Shown: positions 1 to 7,090 of the stretch, in pieces
Numbering within the stretch: the first letter of the stretch is position 1
How the letters are laid out: each line of letters begins with the position of its first letter
Assembly: GCA_964428355.1 (NCBI GenBank)
Contig: CAYRYU010000022.1
Coordinates: 13,190-77,189, forward strand
Length of the DNA stretch: 64,000 nucleotides
DNA from: CAYRYU01 sp964428355
Lineage (GTDB): Bacteria > Muiribacteriota > Ozemobacteria > Ozemobacterales > Ozemobacteraceae
Direction of reading: 5' to 3'
Made by a program: the position numbers and the translations under genes
The notes under the pieces: model-generated
What the model was told of the DNA's origin: nothing
Database searches by the model: none
The model's input: only the letters and a program-made list of their open reading frames with translations

Positions 1-1690
1 TTTGAAGGCGGACAGAACCCTTTACCAGCACCATCCCCCCGTTCCCGAAATGAACCGGTTCGGTGACGTTCATTCCCTTCTCCAAAAGGATCACACCAGG
101 AAGGGTGGGATATCCCGCCTTGTCCTTCGGCAAACCTCCTAGCATCTTCTCGAGGTTTTCGAACCTGGCCCCGACACGCTTCTCGAGAAAGGAAAGGTCT
201 TCGATCAACGAAAGGTCGCCCCCGACGAACAACTCCCGGCCGGAATCATCGAGCAGGGTGTAGGAACTCCCGCAGGCCATTTCCCCGAGCCTTGCAGGCT
301 GCCCGTCGATCTTCACCCTTTTCGGCGGGGGCGGAGGCTTGAAACCCGCGGGAAACTTTTCCGAATCGATCACCACGATTTTTTCGAAAGGGTCGCCGGG
401 AAACTCGATCATCCGGTAGAGTCCGGCGTTGTAGGGTTCGGTGATCAGGTTCGACATCCGTTTTTCGTACAGTTCGAAGGATCCCCCGAAATTGTCACGG
501 ATCTTGCCGATGGTTCGCGAACTTTCCCCACCCGGCCAGGAGTTCCCCTGAAACGTGACGGTATCGAGCATCGGGAACGCAACGGCGACTCCCTTGTCAT
601 CGTTCTTCAACCCCTGCACCAGGGCCCAGCGACGCCCCACATTCCCCAGAACCAGGGTGGGCGAAGGAGCTTTTCCATTGCCGTTGAGGTGAAGAATCGA
701 GGAGCAGTCTGGATCCCTGCTGGAGCACCTGGCAAAGGCATGGTGGCATTCGGGCGCACGGAGCCCTCTTTGGAGCGGGCGGGGGGAAACGTAATAGCTG
801 AACTTGAACTTTTCCGCGGCCAGGGGCTCCTCCGGAGCCATGGGGTAGGTGTAACAACCGCCGGGAACGAGCGCGTCAGAAAACCTGACGTCCCCGCCCC
901 CCGCGGCCAATCCCAGTGTCCATCGGGGAGCGCCACCAAGGAAGACCCAACCCTGCCGGTCGATATGGTCGCTGAACGAATCGGGGGCATAAGTCGATCC
1001 GGGGATCCCGGTGTCGCTTCCCACAACAAGCGGGGAATCCTTGAGGTCCTGGAAACTGCTGGAATCCTCCAGGCGGTTGAGCGCAAGCGAGCCCTGGCCG
1101 CGGATGAAAAGGGCGAACTTCCCGATCACGGGGGGGAGGATATTGATGATTTTCATGGGTTTGTACCAGGAAAGATTGCACGTGGCGTCACCCACCCCTG
1201 CTGAGGCGCGGACAAAGAGGTGGAACTGGGTTTCCCGGGAATCTGTCCGGAATCCTGGTCCGGCGGGATTCGAAAACAGGCTTTCCCCGGGCCTGAGCTC
1301 GATCTCGACCTTGGGAACGGTGGCGTCCTTCCAGCCCTCCACCAGGTCGGCAAGGAGCGGGTCCTCCCACGAGAACCGCACCCCCTTCGTGATGGGAAAG
1401 CCCTCCGAATCGAGGAGTTTCGCATAGACCTTTCTCAGTTCATCCGGGGCATCCTGGCTTTTCCCCGCCGGGGAGGAACCGCCCCGATTGAAATCTTCCT
1501 CCAGCCGGAGCCACATGTCGCGGGCGGCGAGAAGTGCCCCGTTTGCCACATGATACGCGCGCTCGTAGTCGGCGAGATGTGCCGCCATGTTCAGGTGCTC
1601 GCGCGAGAAGAAATGCCTGGTGACCGCAAGCAAGACGATCAGACAGATCAACAACAGAACCGCGGGAAGCAGGAATCCCCTTCTGGTCAC
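1..1690 (-). CDS. Large PilX/GspK-like membrane-anchored envelope protein (3' end outside window)
   Basis: A reading frame of about 563 codons runs without a stop from a GTG at 1690 to the window edge, so the C-terminus is missing. The GTG overlaps the TGA of the upstream pseudopilin gene (GTGA, 1687-1690), which points to translational coupling and fixes the start. The N-terminus is Val-Thr-Arg-Arg-Gly followed by a hydrophobic stretch (FLLPAVLLLICLIVLLAV). This looks like a PilX-type minor pilin leader: Gly before the hydrophobic segment, but no Glu at +5. The rest is a long soluble, presumably exported region with scattered Cys and no family I recognise. It is the last visible gene of the operon that begins with the ECF sigma factor at 4877. 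The minor-pilin role is inferred from the N-terminus and neighbours; it could also be a simple membrane-anchored surface protein. Confidence 0.75.
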   Translation of the reverse strand, partial: MTRRGFLLPAVLLLICLIVLLAVTRHFFSREHLNMAAHLADYERAYHVANGALLAARDMWLRLEEDFNRGGSSPAGKSQDAPDELRKVYAKLLDSEGFPITKGVRFSWEDPLLADLVEGWKDATVPKVEIELRPGESLFSNPAGPGFRTDSRETQFHLFVRASAGVGDATCNLSWYKPMKIINILPPVIGKFALFIRGQGSLALNRLEDSSSFQDLKDSPLVVGSDTGIPGSTYAPDSFSDHIDRQGWVFLGGAPRWTLGLAAGGGDVRFSDALVPGGCYTYPMAPEEPLAAEKFKFSYYVSPRPLQRGLRAPECHHAFARCSSRDPDCSSILHLNGNGKAPSPTLVLGNVGRRWALVQGLKNDDKGVAVAFPMLDTVTFQGNSWPGGESSRTIGKIRDNFGGSFELYEKRMSNLITEPYNAGLYRMIEFPGDPFEKIVVIDSEKFPAGFKPPPPPKRVKIDGQPARLGEMACGSSYTLLDDSGRELFVGGDLSLIEDLSFLEKRVGARFENLEKMLGGLPKDKAGYPTLPGVILLEKGMNVTEPVHFGNGGMVLVKGSVRLQ

Positions 1691-2121
1691 GAGGGCCGCC
1701 TTCCCCGCACTATTCCCGAGGAGTTGTAGGATTGCGTGCGTCCGTGGCGGGGGGAGACCCATTCGATTCCGACATCCACCCTGAACATCGGTTCCGAGGA
1801 GGAGCCCCGCCCCGCCAGTTTTCTGAGGGAAACCCAGCGCATGTATCCCTTTGGCGCGGGGGAAATCCCAAGAACAACCAGGCCGAGAGGCCCTGGAAGA
1901 TCGGGATCGGCGGTTCTGGGAAGGTCCGCGAGAGTGCCCGGGGGGGCGCCCCTCAGTCCGGCGAACATTGAACTGGAGAGGCTGACCGCCACCGAAAGCT
2001 CCTTGGCCGCAAGAACCGCCTTCCGGCTCCCGGAAAAGACGCTGTAAAGCGGGGTTACGACCAGCAGGATGATGGAGATCGAAACGACGATCTCGATCAG
2101 GGTGAACCCTGTTCTGGCCAA
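1687..2121 (-). CDS. Pseudopilin with type IV N-terminal methylation motif
   Basis: This is a 144-residue protein beginning MARTGFTLIEIVVSISIILL, a textbook class III prepilin signal: a short basic leader, Gly before Phe, Thr-Leu-Ile-Glu with Glu at +5, then a hydrophobic helix. Such proteins are cleaved and N-methylated by a prepilin peptidase (PilD) and assembled into type IV pili or type II secretion pseudopili. The C-terminal 100 residues have no Cys pair and no recognisable subfamily, so PilV- or GspI/J-like assignment is not possible. The gene starts 7 bases after the stop of the secreted LamG-like gene and overlaps the following PilX-like gene by four bases. It is therefore firmly inside the sigma/anti-sigma operon, which suggests that its expression is controlled by that sigma factor. 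Confidence 0.88.
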   Translation of the reverse strand: MARTGFTLIEIVVSISIILLVVTPLYSVFSGSRKAVLAAKELSVAVSLSSSMFAGLRGAPPGTLADLPRTADPDLPGPLGLVVLGISPAPKGYMRWVSLRKLAGRGSSSEPMFRVDVGIEWVSPRHGRTQSYNSSGIVRGRRPS

Positions 2122-2128
2122 ACTGCTT

Positions 2129-3142
2129 TCAGTCCTTTCTGAACTGGTATTTCAGGAGAGGCGTACCATCTCCGAAATCCCCCTCGAGACGCAGGGTAAC
2201 GATATCACCTTTCTGAAGCTTCGCCTCGACAGCGGTTTCCTTGGGGGAGGAATCTCCAGGCTTTCTTTCGAAGATGGAATCGGCTCTTGCCTGGCCATCG
2301 ACGGACAGGGGCGTGGCATCGGTTCCACCGTTCCGCTTCCAGGAAAGCCATGTGCGCTCCTTTCCACCGCTCGAGATGACGACCGAGAGCTGGGCGGGTC
2401 CGTAGGTGGAAAGCTTGGCCATGACCTGGAGGGTTCCGGCATCCGGGGCGGTGAAGGTTTTCGTCCCCGGATTCTCCGCGGTTAGTGAACCCCCCTCACC
2501 CGCTGAGGTTCCACCGGAAGTCTCACCCGGGCTTCCCGCCGAAGTCCCGCCGTCGGTCCCCCCGGTCGTTCCCCCGGAGGTTCCATTTCCGTCGATTACA
2601 TCATCCAGATTTCCTGCTCCGCCCCCACTTCCCCTGGTCAGCCGGATCTTCCCCGAAAAGCCAGGGAAAGAGAGGGTGCCGATGCTGTCGGGCTTCCTGA
2701 TCTCGATTTCGTAGTCCCCTTTCAGTTTCCCGTCCACCCAAACCTTGCACCTTTTGTTTGCCCGATCGAAACCGATCTTCAGGTTGTGGTTGCCGGAGTA
2801 ATTCCCTACCCTGGCATAATGGTCCTTGTCCCCTCCAGGGTTCCGGATATCCCCCGTAGATGCGCTCATGAAAACGATTTCGCCCCTGGCGAGCCGGATG
2901 CATCCACCCTCGAACAGGTCTATCGAGGTGTTCTGACCCCCATCATAAACATACCTCTTTGCGGTCCAACGTCCAAGTTTCACCGCATCGAACTCGCCAT
3001 CGAACTCCAGCGTCCAGGCATCATCGAAGGAAGCGGGGATTTTCGCCGTTCCCCCCGTCTGGACGGTGACCTCGAAATCCGCGGCCAAAGCCGGAAAACA
3101 CAGAAACAGGACCATGACCAGAGCAAAAAGATTCGACCTCAT
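2129..3142 (-). CDS. Secreted LamG-like protein with Gly/Thr/Ser-rich linker
   Basis: This is a 337-residue protein with a clear signal peptide (basic MRSN start, hydrophobic core, Ala-Leu-Ala-Ala cleavage region near residue 20). Residues about 35-170 are beta-rich and contain a stretch reading HNLKIGFDRANKRCKVWVDG, the kind of strand pair found in LamG/concanavalin-like or DUF1080-type jelly rolls. Residues about 175-225 form a low-complexity linker of GGT/GTS/SAG units, and a second beta domain ends the protein. The linker is preceded by the hexapeptide GNLDDV, which also occurs at the very C-terminus of the adjacent FecR protein. The gene lies between the anti-sigma gene (33 bases upstream) and a pseudopilin gene (7 bases downstream). 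I cannot assign a ligand. The LamG fold call rests on pattern only. Confidence 0.75.
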   Translation of the reverse strand: MRSNLFALVMVLFLCFPALAADFEVTVQTGGTAKIPASFDDAWTLEFDGEFDAVKLGRWTAKRYVYDGGQNTSIDLFEGGCIRLARGEIVFMSASTGDIRNPGGDKDHYARVGNYSGNHNLKIGFDRANKRCKVWVDGKLKGDYEIEIRKPDSIGTLSFPGFSGKIRLTRGSGGGAGNLDDVIDGNGTSGGTTGGTDGGTSAGSPGETSGGTSAGEGGSLTAENPGTKTFTAPDAGTLQVMAKLSTYGPAQLSVVISSGGKERTWLSWKRNGGTDATPLSVDGQARADSIFERKPGDSSPKETAVEAKLQKGDIVTLRLEGDFGDGTPLLKYQFRKD

Positions 3143-3175
3143 CGCATTCCCTCCTGGCAGATTTGCCGATCAGAT

Positions 3176-4318
3176 TCAATTTCCCAAAACATCGTCCAGA
3201 TTTCCCCCCGGGCTCGCGGTATCGCCCCCAGAAACGGGAACCGCGGTATGGTTTTGCCCACCCGCAGGCTCCCCGGCGGTAGTGTCCGTCACGACGCTCT
3301 CCCCGGGCGTTTCATCCGGAGTGGGTGGAGTGCCACTGGCCACAGGGGAGGTCTTTTCCGTCGCGGTTTCCGTGACAAGAACGGGTTTGCCGGCAAGACG
3401 GCCTTCCCTGATCTCGAGGCGGCTTCCCTGCATCCAGACGAAAGTTGGCCCCGGAGGGGAAACCGGTTCGATTTCGACCTGTCCATCAACGAGTTCAATC
3501 GCCCCCTCCCTTTCCGTCAGGTCGAACTTGATGAGAGTTCCCCGGATCGCGAGAAAGGCCCCTGGAACGACGATCTTCAACGGCCCTGGCCCTTTCCGGA
3601 AATGCCCCCGGAACGTCCCGGACATGACCTGGAAGCCCTCGGAAGTTATCCGAAGGCGGCATTTCCCGTCGAGGGTGGCAAACGAACCACCCTTGAACTC
3701 CATATTCGCCCTGGATTTCCCACCCGACAGGATCAGTTCGTCTCCCACGTGGGACTCTCGGAAGATTGGGGATACAGGGACTTCCCCCCCCGCCCCGATG
3801 AACCTCCCACCTGAGCCTGAAATTGCCCCCACAATCATTACCTGCGTGGGCTGACCTCTTTTCGGTTCCTCATTCGCCCGATCCGGTTTTCGGGACTCAG
3901 GGTTGAGGACGGAAAAGAAAAAGAAAACAATCCCCAGTCCCCCCGCAAGCACGAGGGGCCAGGAAAATCTCAGGAACCGCCCTGTCGGGGAATCCTGGGA
4001 AGGGGGGGGCCCGGAACGCTCACATGCGGGAACCGCAGGAGAGGGGGTCCCGGAACGCTCACATGCGGGAACCGCAAGAGAGGGGTCCACCCGATCGCCA
4101 AGGTTGGGCAACCTGTCGGTGATTCGTTTCCAGGACCGCTCCAAACTTCGTTCCGAAGCGGTCCACCCCCCGACCTCCAGTTGGACTGCCCTGGCGGCGG
4201 CAAGGGCACCCTCACAGGCAGGGCAGGATCGGCAATGGTCGAGGAGGTTTTGGGGAAGTCGGGCACAGTCACACTGCTTGTCCGCCTCAAGCCATCCTTC
4301 AAACATCGTGCACGGCAT
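3176..4318 (-). CDS. FecR-domain transmembrane anti-sigma factor
   Basis: This is a 380-residue protein. Near residues 13-40 it has Cys and His residues including CRSCPAC, like the zinc-binding anti-sigma (zf-HC2/ASD) motif that holds ECF sigma factors. A 13-residue tandem repeat (AVPACERSG unit) lies before the single membrane helix at about residues 118-138. The periplasmic part (about 155-300) is a FecR domain, with a short segment reading KIVVPGAFLAIRGTLIKF typical of that fold. The C-terminal tail is Thr/Pro/Gly-rich and ends in GGNLDDVLGN. The gene overlaps the sigma gene by 20 bases, the normal arrangement for a cognate pair. By analogy with FecR-type systems it should sequester the sigma factor at the membrane and respond to an envelope signal. 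The signal is unknown. Confidence 0.87.
   Translation of the reverse strand: MPCTMFEGWLEADKQCDCARLPQNLLDHCRSCPACEGALAAARAVQLEVGGWTASERSLERSWKRITDRLPNLGDRVDPSLAVPACERSGTPSPAVPACERSGPPPSQDSPTGRFLRFSWPLVLAGGLGIVFFFFSVLNPESRKPDRANEEPKRGQPTQVMIVGAISGSGGRFIGAGGEVPVSPIFRESHVGDELILSGGKSRANMEFKGGSFATLDGKCRLRITSEGFQVMSGTFRGHFRKGPGPLKIVVPGAFLAIRGTLIKFDLTEREGAIELVDGQVEIEPVSPPGPTFVWMQGSRLEIREGRLAGKPVLVTETATEKTSPVASGTPPTPDETPGESVVTDTTAGEPAGGQNHTAVPVSGGDTASPGGNLDDVLGN
4011..4088. repeat. Two-copy 39-base tandem repeat inside the FecR gene
   Basis: Two copies with a 39-base period (4011-4049 and 4050-4088) are identical over their first 27 bases and differ slightly afterwards. The period is 13 codons, so the repeat preserves the frame and duplicates the peptide unit PAVPACERSG just before the membrane helix of the anti-sigma factor. 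Such a unit can expand or contract by slippage without breaking the gene. Confidence 0.85.
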
Positions 4319-4877
4319 TCTTGCTCACCTCCTTTCGAAGGCGGGCAAGACCGCGGGAAACCATTTGCCGGGCGTTTTCCTCGCTGTTCCCGGTCATCTC
4401 CGCGATCTCCCCGTAGGAAAGGCGTTCCACCAACCGCAAGAGCAGAACCTCCCTGAAATGGGGAGGAAGGCAACCAAGGAGGTTCAGGGTTCCACCGTCA
4501 CCTTCGGCGCTCCTGAACAGTTCTTCCTGATCGGCGACAGGCTGTAGCTTGCCTTCATCAAGGGGGGTGAAGGGAAGGAGTTCCATCCCCCTTTTCCGGA
4601 GATCGTTCAGTGCCCGGTTCCGGCAGATGGAGAAAAGCCAGCCCTGGAAGGTTCCGGGGCCACGATACTGTCCGAGACGGGAAAAAGCCTGCACGAATGC
4701 CTCCTGGACAAGGTCCTCCGCGTCACCTGGGTTCCCAAGAAGGGTGATCGCATACCTTTGAAGCCGGCTTCCGTAGCGGATGAACAACTCACGGGCGGCC
4801 AGACGGCTTCCGGCGGTGATTTCGCGAACCAGGTCATCATCGGATCTTTCCGCAGGTCGTCGTTCGTTCTGGTTCAT
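4299..4877 (-). CDS. ECF-family RNA polymerase sigma factor
   Basis: This is a 192-residue protein with the two conserved parts of group 4 sigma factors. Region 2 spans about residues 12-95, with GNPGDAEDLVQEAFVQAF as the core recognition helix and a downstream FQGWLFSICRNRALNDLRKR. Region 4 spans about 130-185, with SYGEIAEMTGNSEENARQMV as the DNA-binding helix-turn-helix. Regions 1 and 3 are absent, as expected. The ATG at 4877 gives a normal ECF length. The following FecR-type anti-sigma gene overlaps it by 20 bases, so the two are a regulatory pair. Its targets probably include its own operon of secreted LamG-like, pseudopilin and PilX-like proteins. ECF subgroup cannot be set from sequence reading alone. 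Confidence 0.95.
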   Translation of the reverse strand: MNQNERRPAERSDDDLVREITAGSRLAARELFIRYGSRLQRYAITLLGNPGDAEDLVQEAFVQAFSRLGQYRGPGTFQGWLFSICRNRALNDLRKRGMELLPFTPLDEGKLQPVADQEELFRSAEGDGGTLNLLGCLPPHFREVLLLRLVERLSYGEIAEMTGNSEENARQMVSRGLARLRKEVSKNAVHDV

Positions 4878-4944
4878 CGGTGAGGGGGAAACGGGGTTCG
4901 GGATGGCTTTCCCTTTTCATGATAGAACCCGAAGAGCCGCATTT

Positions 4945-4951
4945 TGTGACA
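4945..4951 (-). promoter_or_regulatory. Candidate ECF-type -35 element upstream of the sigma gene
   Basis: On the minus strand the gap 4878-4980 contains TGTCACA (4951 to 4945), about 70 bases before the sigma ATG. TGTCACA is the published -35 motif of ECF41-type promoters. The matching CGTC -10 element is not present at the usual spacing; TCTATC occurs somewhat further on. It is offered only as a place where an autoregulated promoter could lie. Confidence 0.25.
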
Positions 4952-4980
4952 GGATGGCAGAAAAGTTCTTCCGGGGTTCA

Positions 4981-5553
4981 TCAATGCAATCCGAAGGTGA
5001 AGCGCTCCAGAGATGAATAGACTGTCCTGGAGCCTGAAAGACCTATGGAGATCGAGATCGAGAAGCTCTTCTCCCCGCCTTCTTCACACGAGAATTTCCA
5101 GTCGTATTCCTCCCGGAAAAGTGCGCCGAAATCGAAGACACGGGACCTCCCCTGAGAGGAATTTCTCCGGACGATCCCTTTTTCCCAGGAGTAGGCAACG
5201 GTCGATGAGACCGGGAGCCCGTCGGGGCCAGGTTTCATGACCCTCAGAGCCAGCCCCGCGGGGGAGGTTGCAACCGAAACCGCCGACCGGAAGTCATCAC
5301 GGAGAGCAGCCCACATCGAATCCGCGATATGAACCGCCTGACCCTGTTTTTCGAGTTGGGCGTTCTGCCTGGAAGCGGAGAAAAAAAAGCCCCACAGGGC
5401 AGTTGCCAGAAGGGCCGAAACTCCAACCGCAACCATCGCTTCAACCAGGGAGAAACCCTCCCACTTCCCGACCGTGGAGGGCCGGCGACGGTGCAATCCA
5501 GTTATCATTTGCGGATCCCGGGTTTTTCTGCCGGACGGGGAAAATCTCATCAA
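4981..5553 (-). CDS. PilW-like pseudopilin
   Basis: This is a protein of up to 190 residues with a prepilin motif at residues about 33-55: Gly-Phe-Ser-Leu-Val-Glu followed by the hydrophobic helix AMVAVGVSALLATALWGFFF. Glu is at +5. The apparent leader is long (33 residues from 5553). Starting at the ATG at 5508 (Met-Ile-Thr-Gly) would give an 18-residue leader, more usual for such proteins, and may be the true start. The body is beta-rich and looks like the second minor pilin type (PilW/GspJ). It lies 103 bases upstream of the sigma factor gene on the same strand. It could therefore be a separate transcript or the first gene of a longer minor-pilin operon. Confidence 0.82.
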   Translation of the reverse strand: MMRFSPSGRKTRDPQMITGLHRRRPSTVGKWEGFSLVEAMVAVGVSALLATALWGFFFSASRQNAQLEKQGQAVHIADSMWAALRDDFRSAVSVATSPAGLALRVMKPGPDGLPVSSTVAYSWEKGIVRRNSSQGRSRVFDFGALFREEYDWKFSCEEGGEKSFSISISIGLSGSRTVYSSLERFTFGLH

Positions 5554-5625
5554 GCCGGTATTTTCCCAGAAATCGCCCTTTCACGCAACCAACGGGGATT
5601 CCCAAAAGCGCCGGGGAGAAAATGA

Positions 5626-5649
5626 AAGACGCGCCATTCAGCGCGTCTT
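5626..5649 (-). terminator. Intrinsic terminator downstream of flagellin
   Basis: A perfect 9-base stem (AAGACGCGC at 5626-5634, GCGCGTCTT at 5641-5649) closes a six-base loop. Read on the minus strand it is followed by a T-rich run (TTTCATTTTC). It lies about 30 bases after the flagellin stop at 5682 and suits that transcript. Confidence 0.85.
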
Positions 5650-5681
5650 GTTCACCTTGCCGGGAGCGCTTTGAAAAAGCC

Positions 5682-6470
5682 TCAGCTGAGAAGCTCGAGG
5701 ACACGGGTCCGTTGGGAATCGTTCACCTGGAAAACTTTGACCGCCAACCGGGTCTGGATCTGACTGGTGGTGAGATTGACCATTTCGGAGGCCATGTCGA
5801 GGTCGGAAATCCGCGAAAGGGAACCCAAAGTATTGAGCCATTCATTGTTGAGACTGGAAATCTGCGAGATGATGCCGTTCACGTTGGCTCCGATGGTAGA
5901 CCGTTGCGAGGTGACGGAATCGGAAGCGGAATCGGAAATTGCGAGAGCGGAGGAAGCTCCCGCCTGGGTCGTTACGTCGATCTTGTCCAGGCCGAGAGCA
6001 TCGGAGGTCATGGACCGGATCGAAAACTCGTCGCCGCTCTGCAGGGTAGCCTTGAAAGAGCCATCCAGCAGTTTCATCGTGTTGTATTCGGTATTGTTGG
6101 CAATCTGGTCGATGCCGGTTCTCAATTGGGATATCTCACCCTGGATGGACTCCCGGTCTGAATCAGTCAAGGTTCCGTTCGCGGCCTGGACCGACAGTTC
6201 CCTTATCCGTCCGATGGAATCGTTGAGTGTTTGCAGGGCACCGTCAGCCACCTGCATCAGAGAAATCTCATCCTGGCTGTTTCTCGATTGCTGGGCGACC
6301 TCCCTGGAAAGGGCTTCGAGAGTCATCGACATCGAGAGTGCGGCGGGATCAACGGATGCACTGACCAGCCTTTTGGCCGCAGCCAGCTTGGTGACTGAAC
6401 TTTCAGTCTTGGTCAGGGCTTCGCTCAACCGGGTGTTGATAAACAAGGAACTGGATTTGTCGACCATCAT
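5682..6470 (-). CDS. Flagellin, short form
   Basis: This is a 262-residue flagellin. The N-terminal D0/D1 region (about 1-130) has the conserved helix pattern including ADGALQTLNDSIGRIRELSV and QIANNTEYN. The C-terminal D1/D0 region has ISDLDMASEMVNLTTSQIQT and ends in hydrophobic VLELLS. The middle is only about 60 residues, so the exposed D2/D3 domains are absent, as in compact flagellins. A GTG at 6479 is in frame, but the ATG at 6470 is preferred: AGGTG lies six bases before it and the protein then starts Met-Met-Val-Asp-Lys. The product is exported through the flagellar type III apparatus and polymerises as filament. No other flagellar genes are in the window, so this is a stand-alone flagellin gene with its own promoter and terminator. 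Confidence 0.95.
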   Translation of the reverse strand: MMVDKSSSLFINTRLSEALTKTESSVTKLAAAKRLVSASVDPAALSMSMTLEALSREVAQQSRNSQDEISLMQVADGALQTLNDSIGRIRELSVQAANGTLTDSDRESIQGEISQLRTGIDQIANNTEYNTMKLLDGSFKATLQSGDEFSIRSMTSDALGLDKIDVTTQAGASSALAISDSASDSVTSQRSTIGANVNGIISQISSLNNEWLNTLGSLSRISDLDMASEMVNLTTSQIQTRLAVKVFQVNDSQRTRVLELLS

Positions 6471-6494
6471 TACCAGCACCTCACTCTATAACTA

Positions 6495-6522
6495 AATATA
6501 ACTATTTTGGGAATCTTGTCCA
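6495..6522 (-). promoter_or_regulatory. Sigma-70-like promoter of the flagellin gene
   Basis: On the minus strand, TGGACA (6522-6517) and TATATT (6500-6495) are separated by 16 bases. Both match the sigma-70 consensus at five of six positions. The site leaves a leader of about 20 bases before the ATG at 6470. A sigma-28 type flagellar promoter was looked for and not seen. Confidence 0.6.
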
Positions 6523-6605
6523 ATCTGTGGGGGAAAGGAAACGGACCGGGTCTTTCGGTACCCCGAACTCGAGGTTGAGGGGACTTCGTTTCCATCAGGA
6601 TACGG

Positions 6606-6950
6606 TCAAAAGGATTTCAGGGCCGCCGCTTCGTCGGGAAAAGCTTTTCCGATTTTGAGCAAACCAACCATCTTGAAAACCCCGAGGGTCAGTTCGTTCA
6701 AGCCGACGAAAGCCAGCTTGCCGTTCTTTTCGTCAACCACGATCTCGGTCAACTCGATGATCTGGGCGATTCCCTGGCTGTTGATGACCGGGGAACCCGT
6801 GAAATTCAGGATGAAATTCTGAACTCCCTTAGGAAAGGCATCCTCGACCGCCTTTCGGACCGCGCCTCCACCGCTTTCATCAAGGTAACCGGAGGAACGG
6901 ATGATGCACACGTTTCCGTTGAGGGTTGTTTGACAGGAAAAGGCTGACAT
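6606..6950 (-). CDS. STAS-domain protein (anti-sigma factor antagonist-like)
   Basis: This is a 114-residue single STAS domain starting MSAFSC at 6950. The upstream in-frame extension has no domain character and was excluded. The sequence shows the alternating strand/helix layout of SpoIIAA/RsbV-type proteins: RSSGYLDESGGGAVRKAV, then a core strand FILNFTGSPVINSQGIAQII. In SpoIIAA the phosphorylatable Ser sits in the loop after the strand (D-S-S-G). Here the matching segment is SPVINSQGI, with Ser kept before Gln-Gly. Such proteins release sigma or other factors by partner switching, but no cognate kinase or sigma is adjacent. It lies 136 bases upstream of the flagellin on the same strand and could affect motility control. 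Confidence 0.85.
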   Translation of the reverse strand: MSAFSCQTTLNGNVCIIRSSGYLDESGGGAVRKAVEDAFPKGVQNFILNFTGSPVINSQGIAQIIELTEIVVDEKNGKLAFVGLNELTLGVFKMVGLLKIGKAFPDEAAALKSF

Positions 6951-7090
6951 GAGGGAATCATAATCGAAGAAGGCGGGAAAGTCAACCCGGCAAGCCGTCA
7001 AAGCGCCCGCGGTTGCGGCTTTCGAAGATGACCCTGACGTTGACACGTGCCGATGAAGGGGATACACTCCAGCAGCAGGTGATCGATGAC

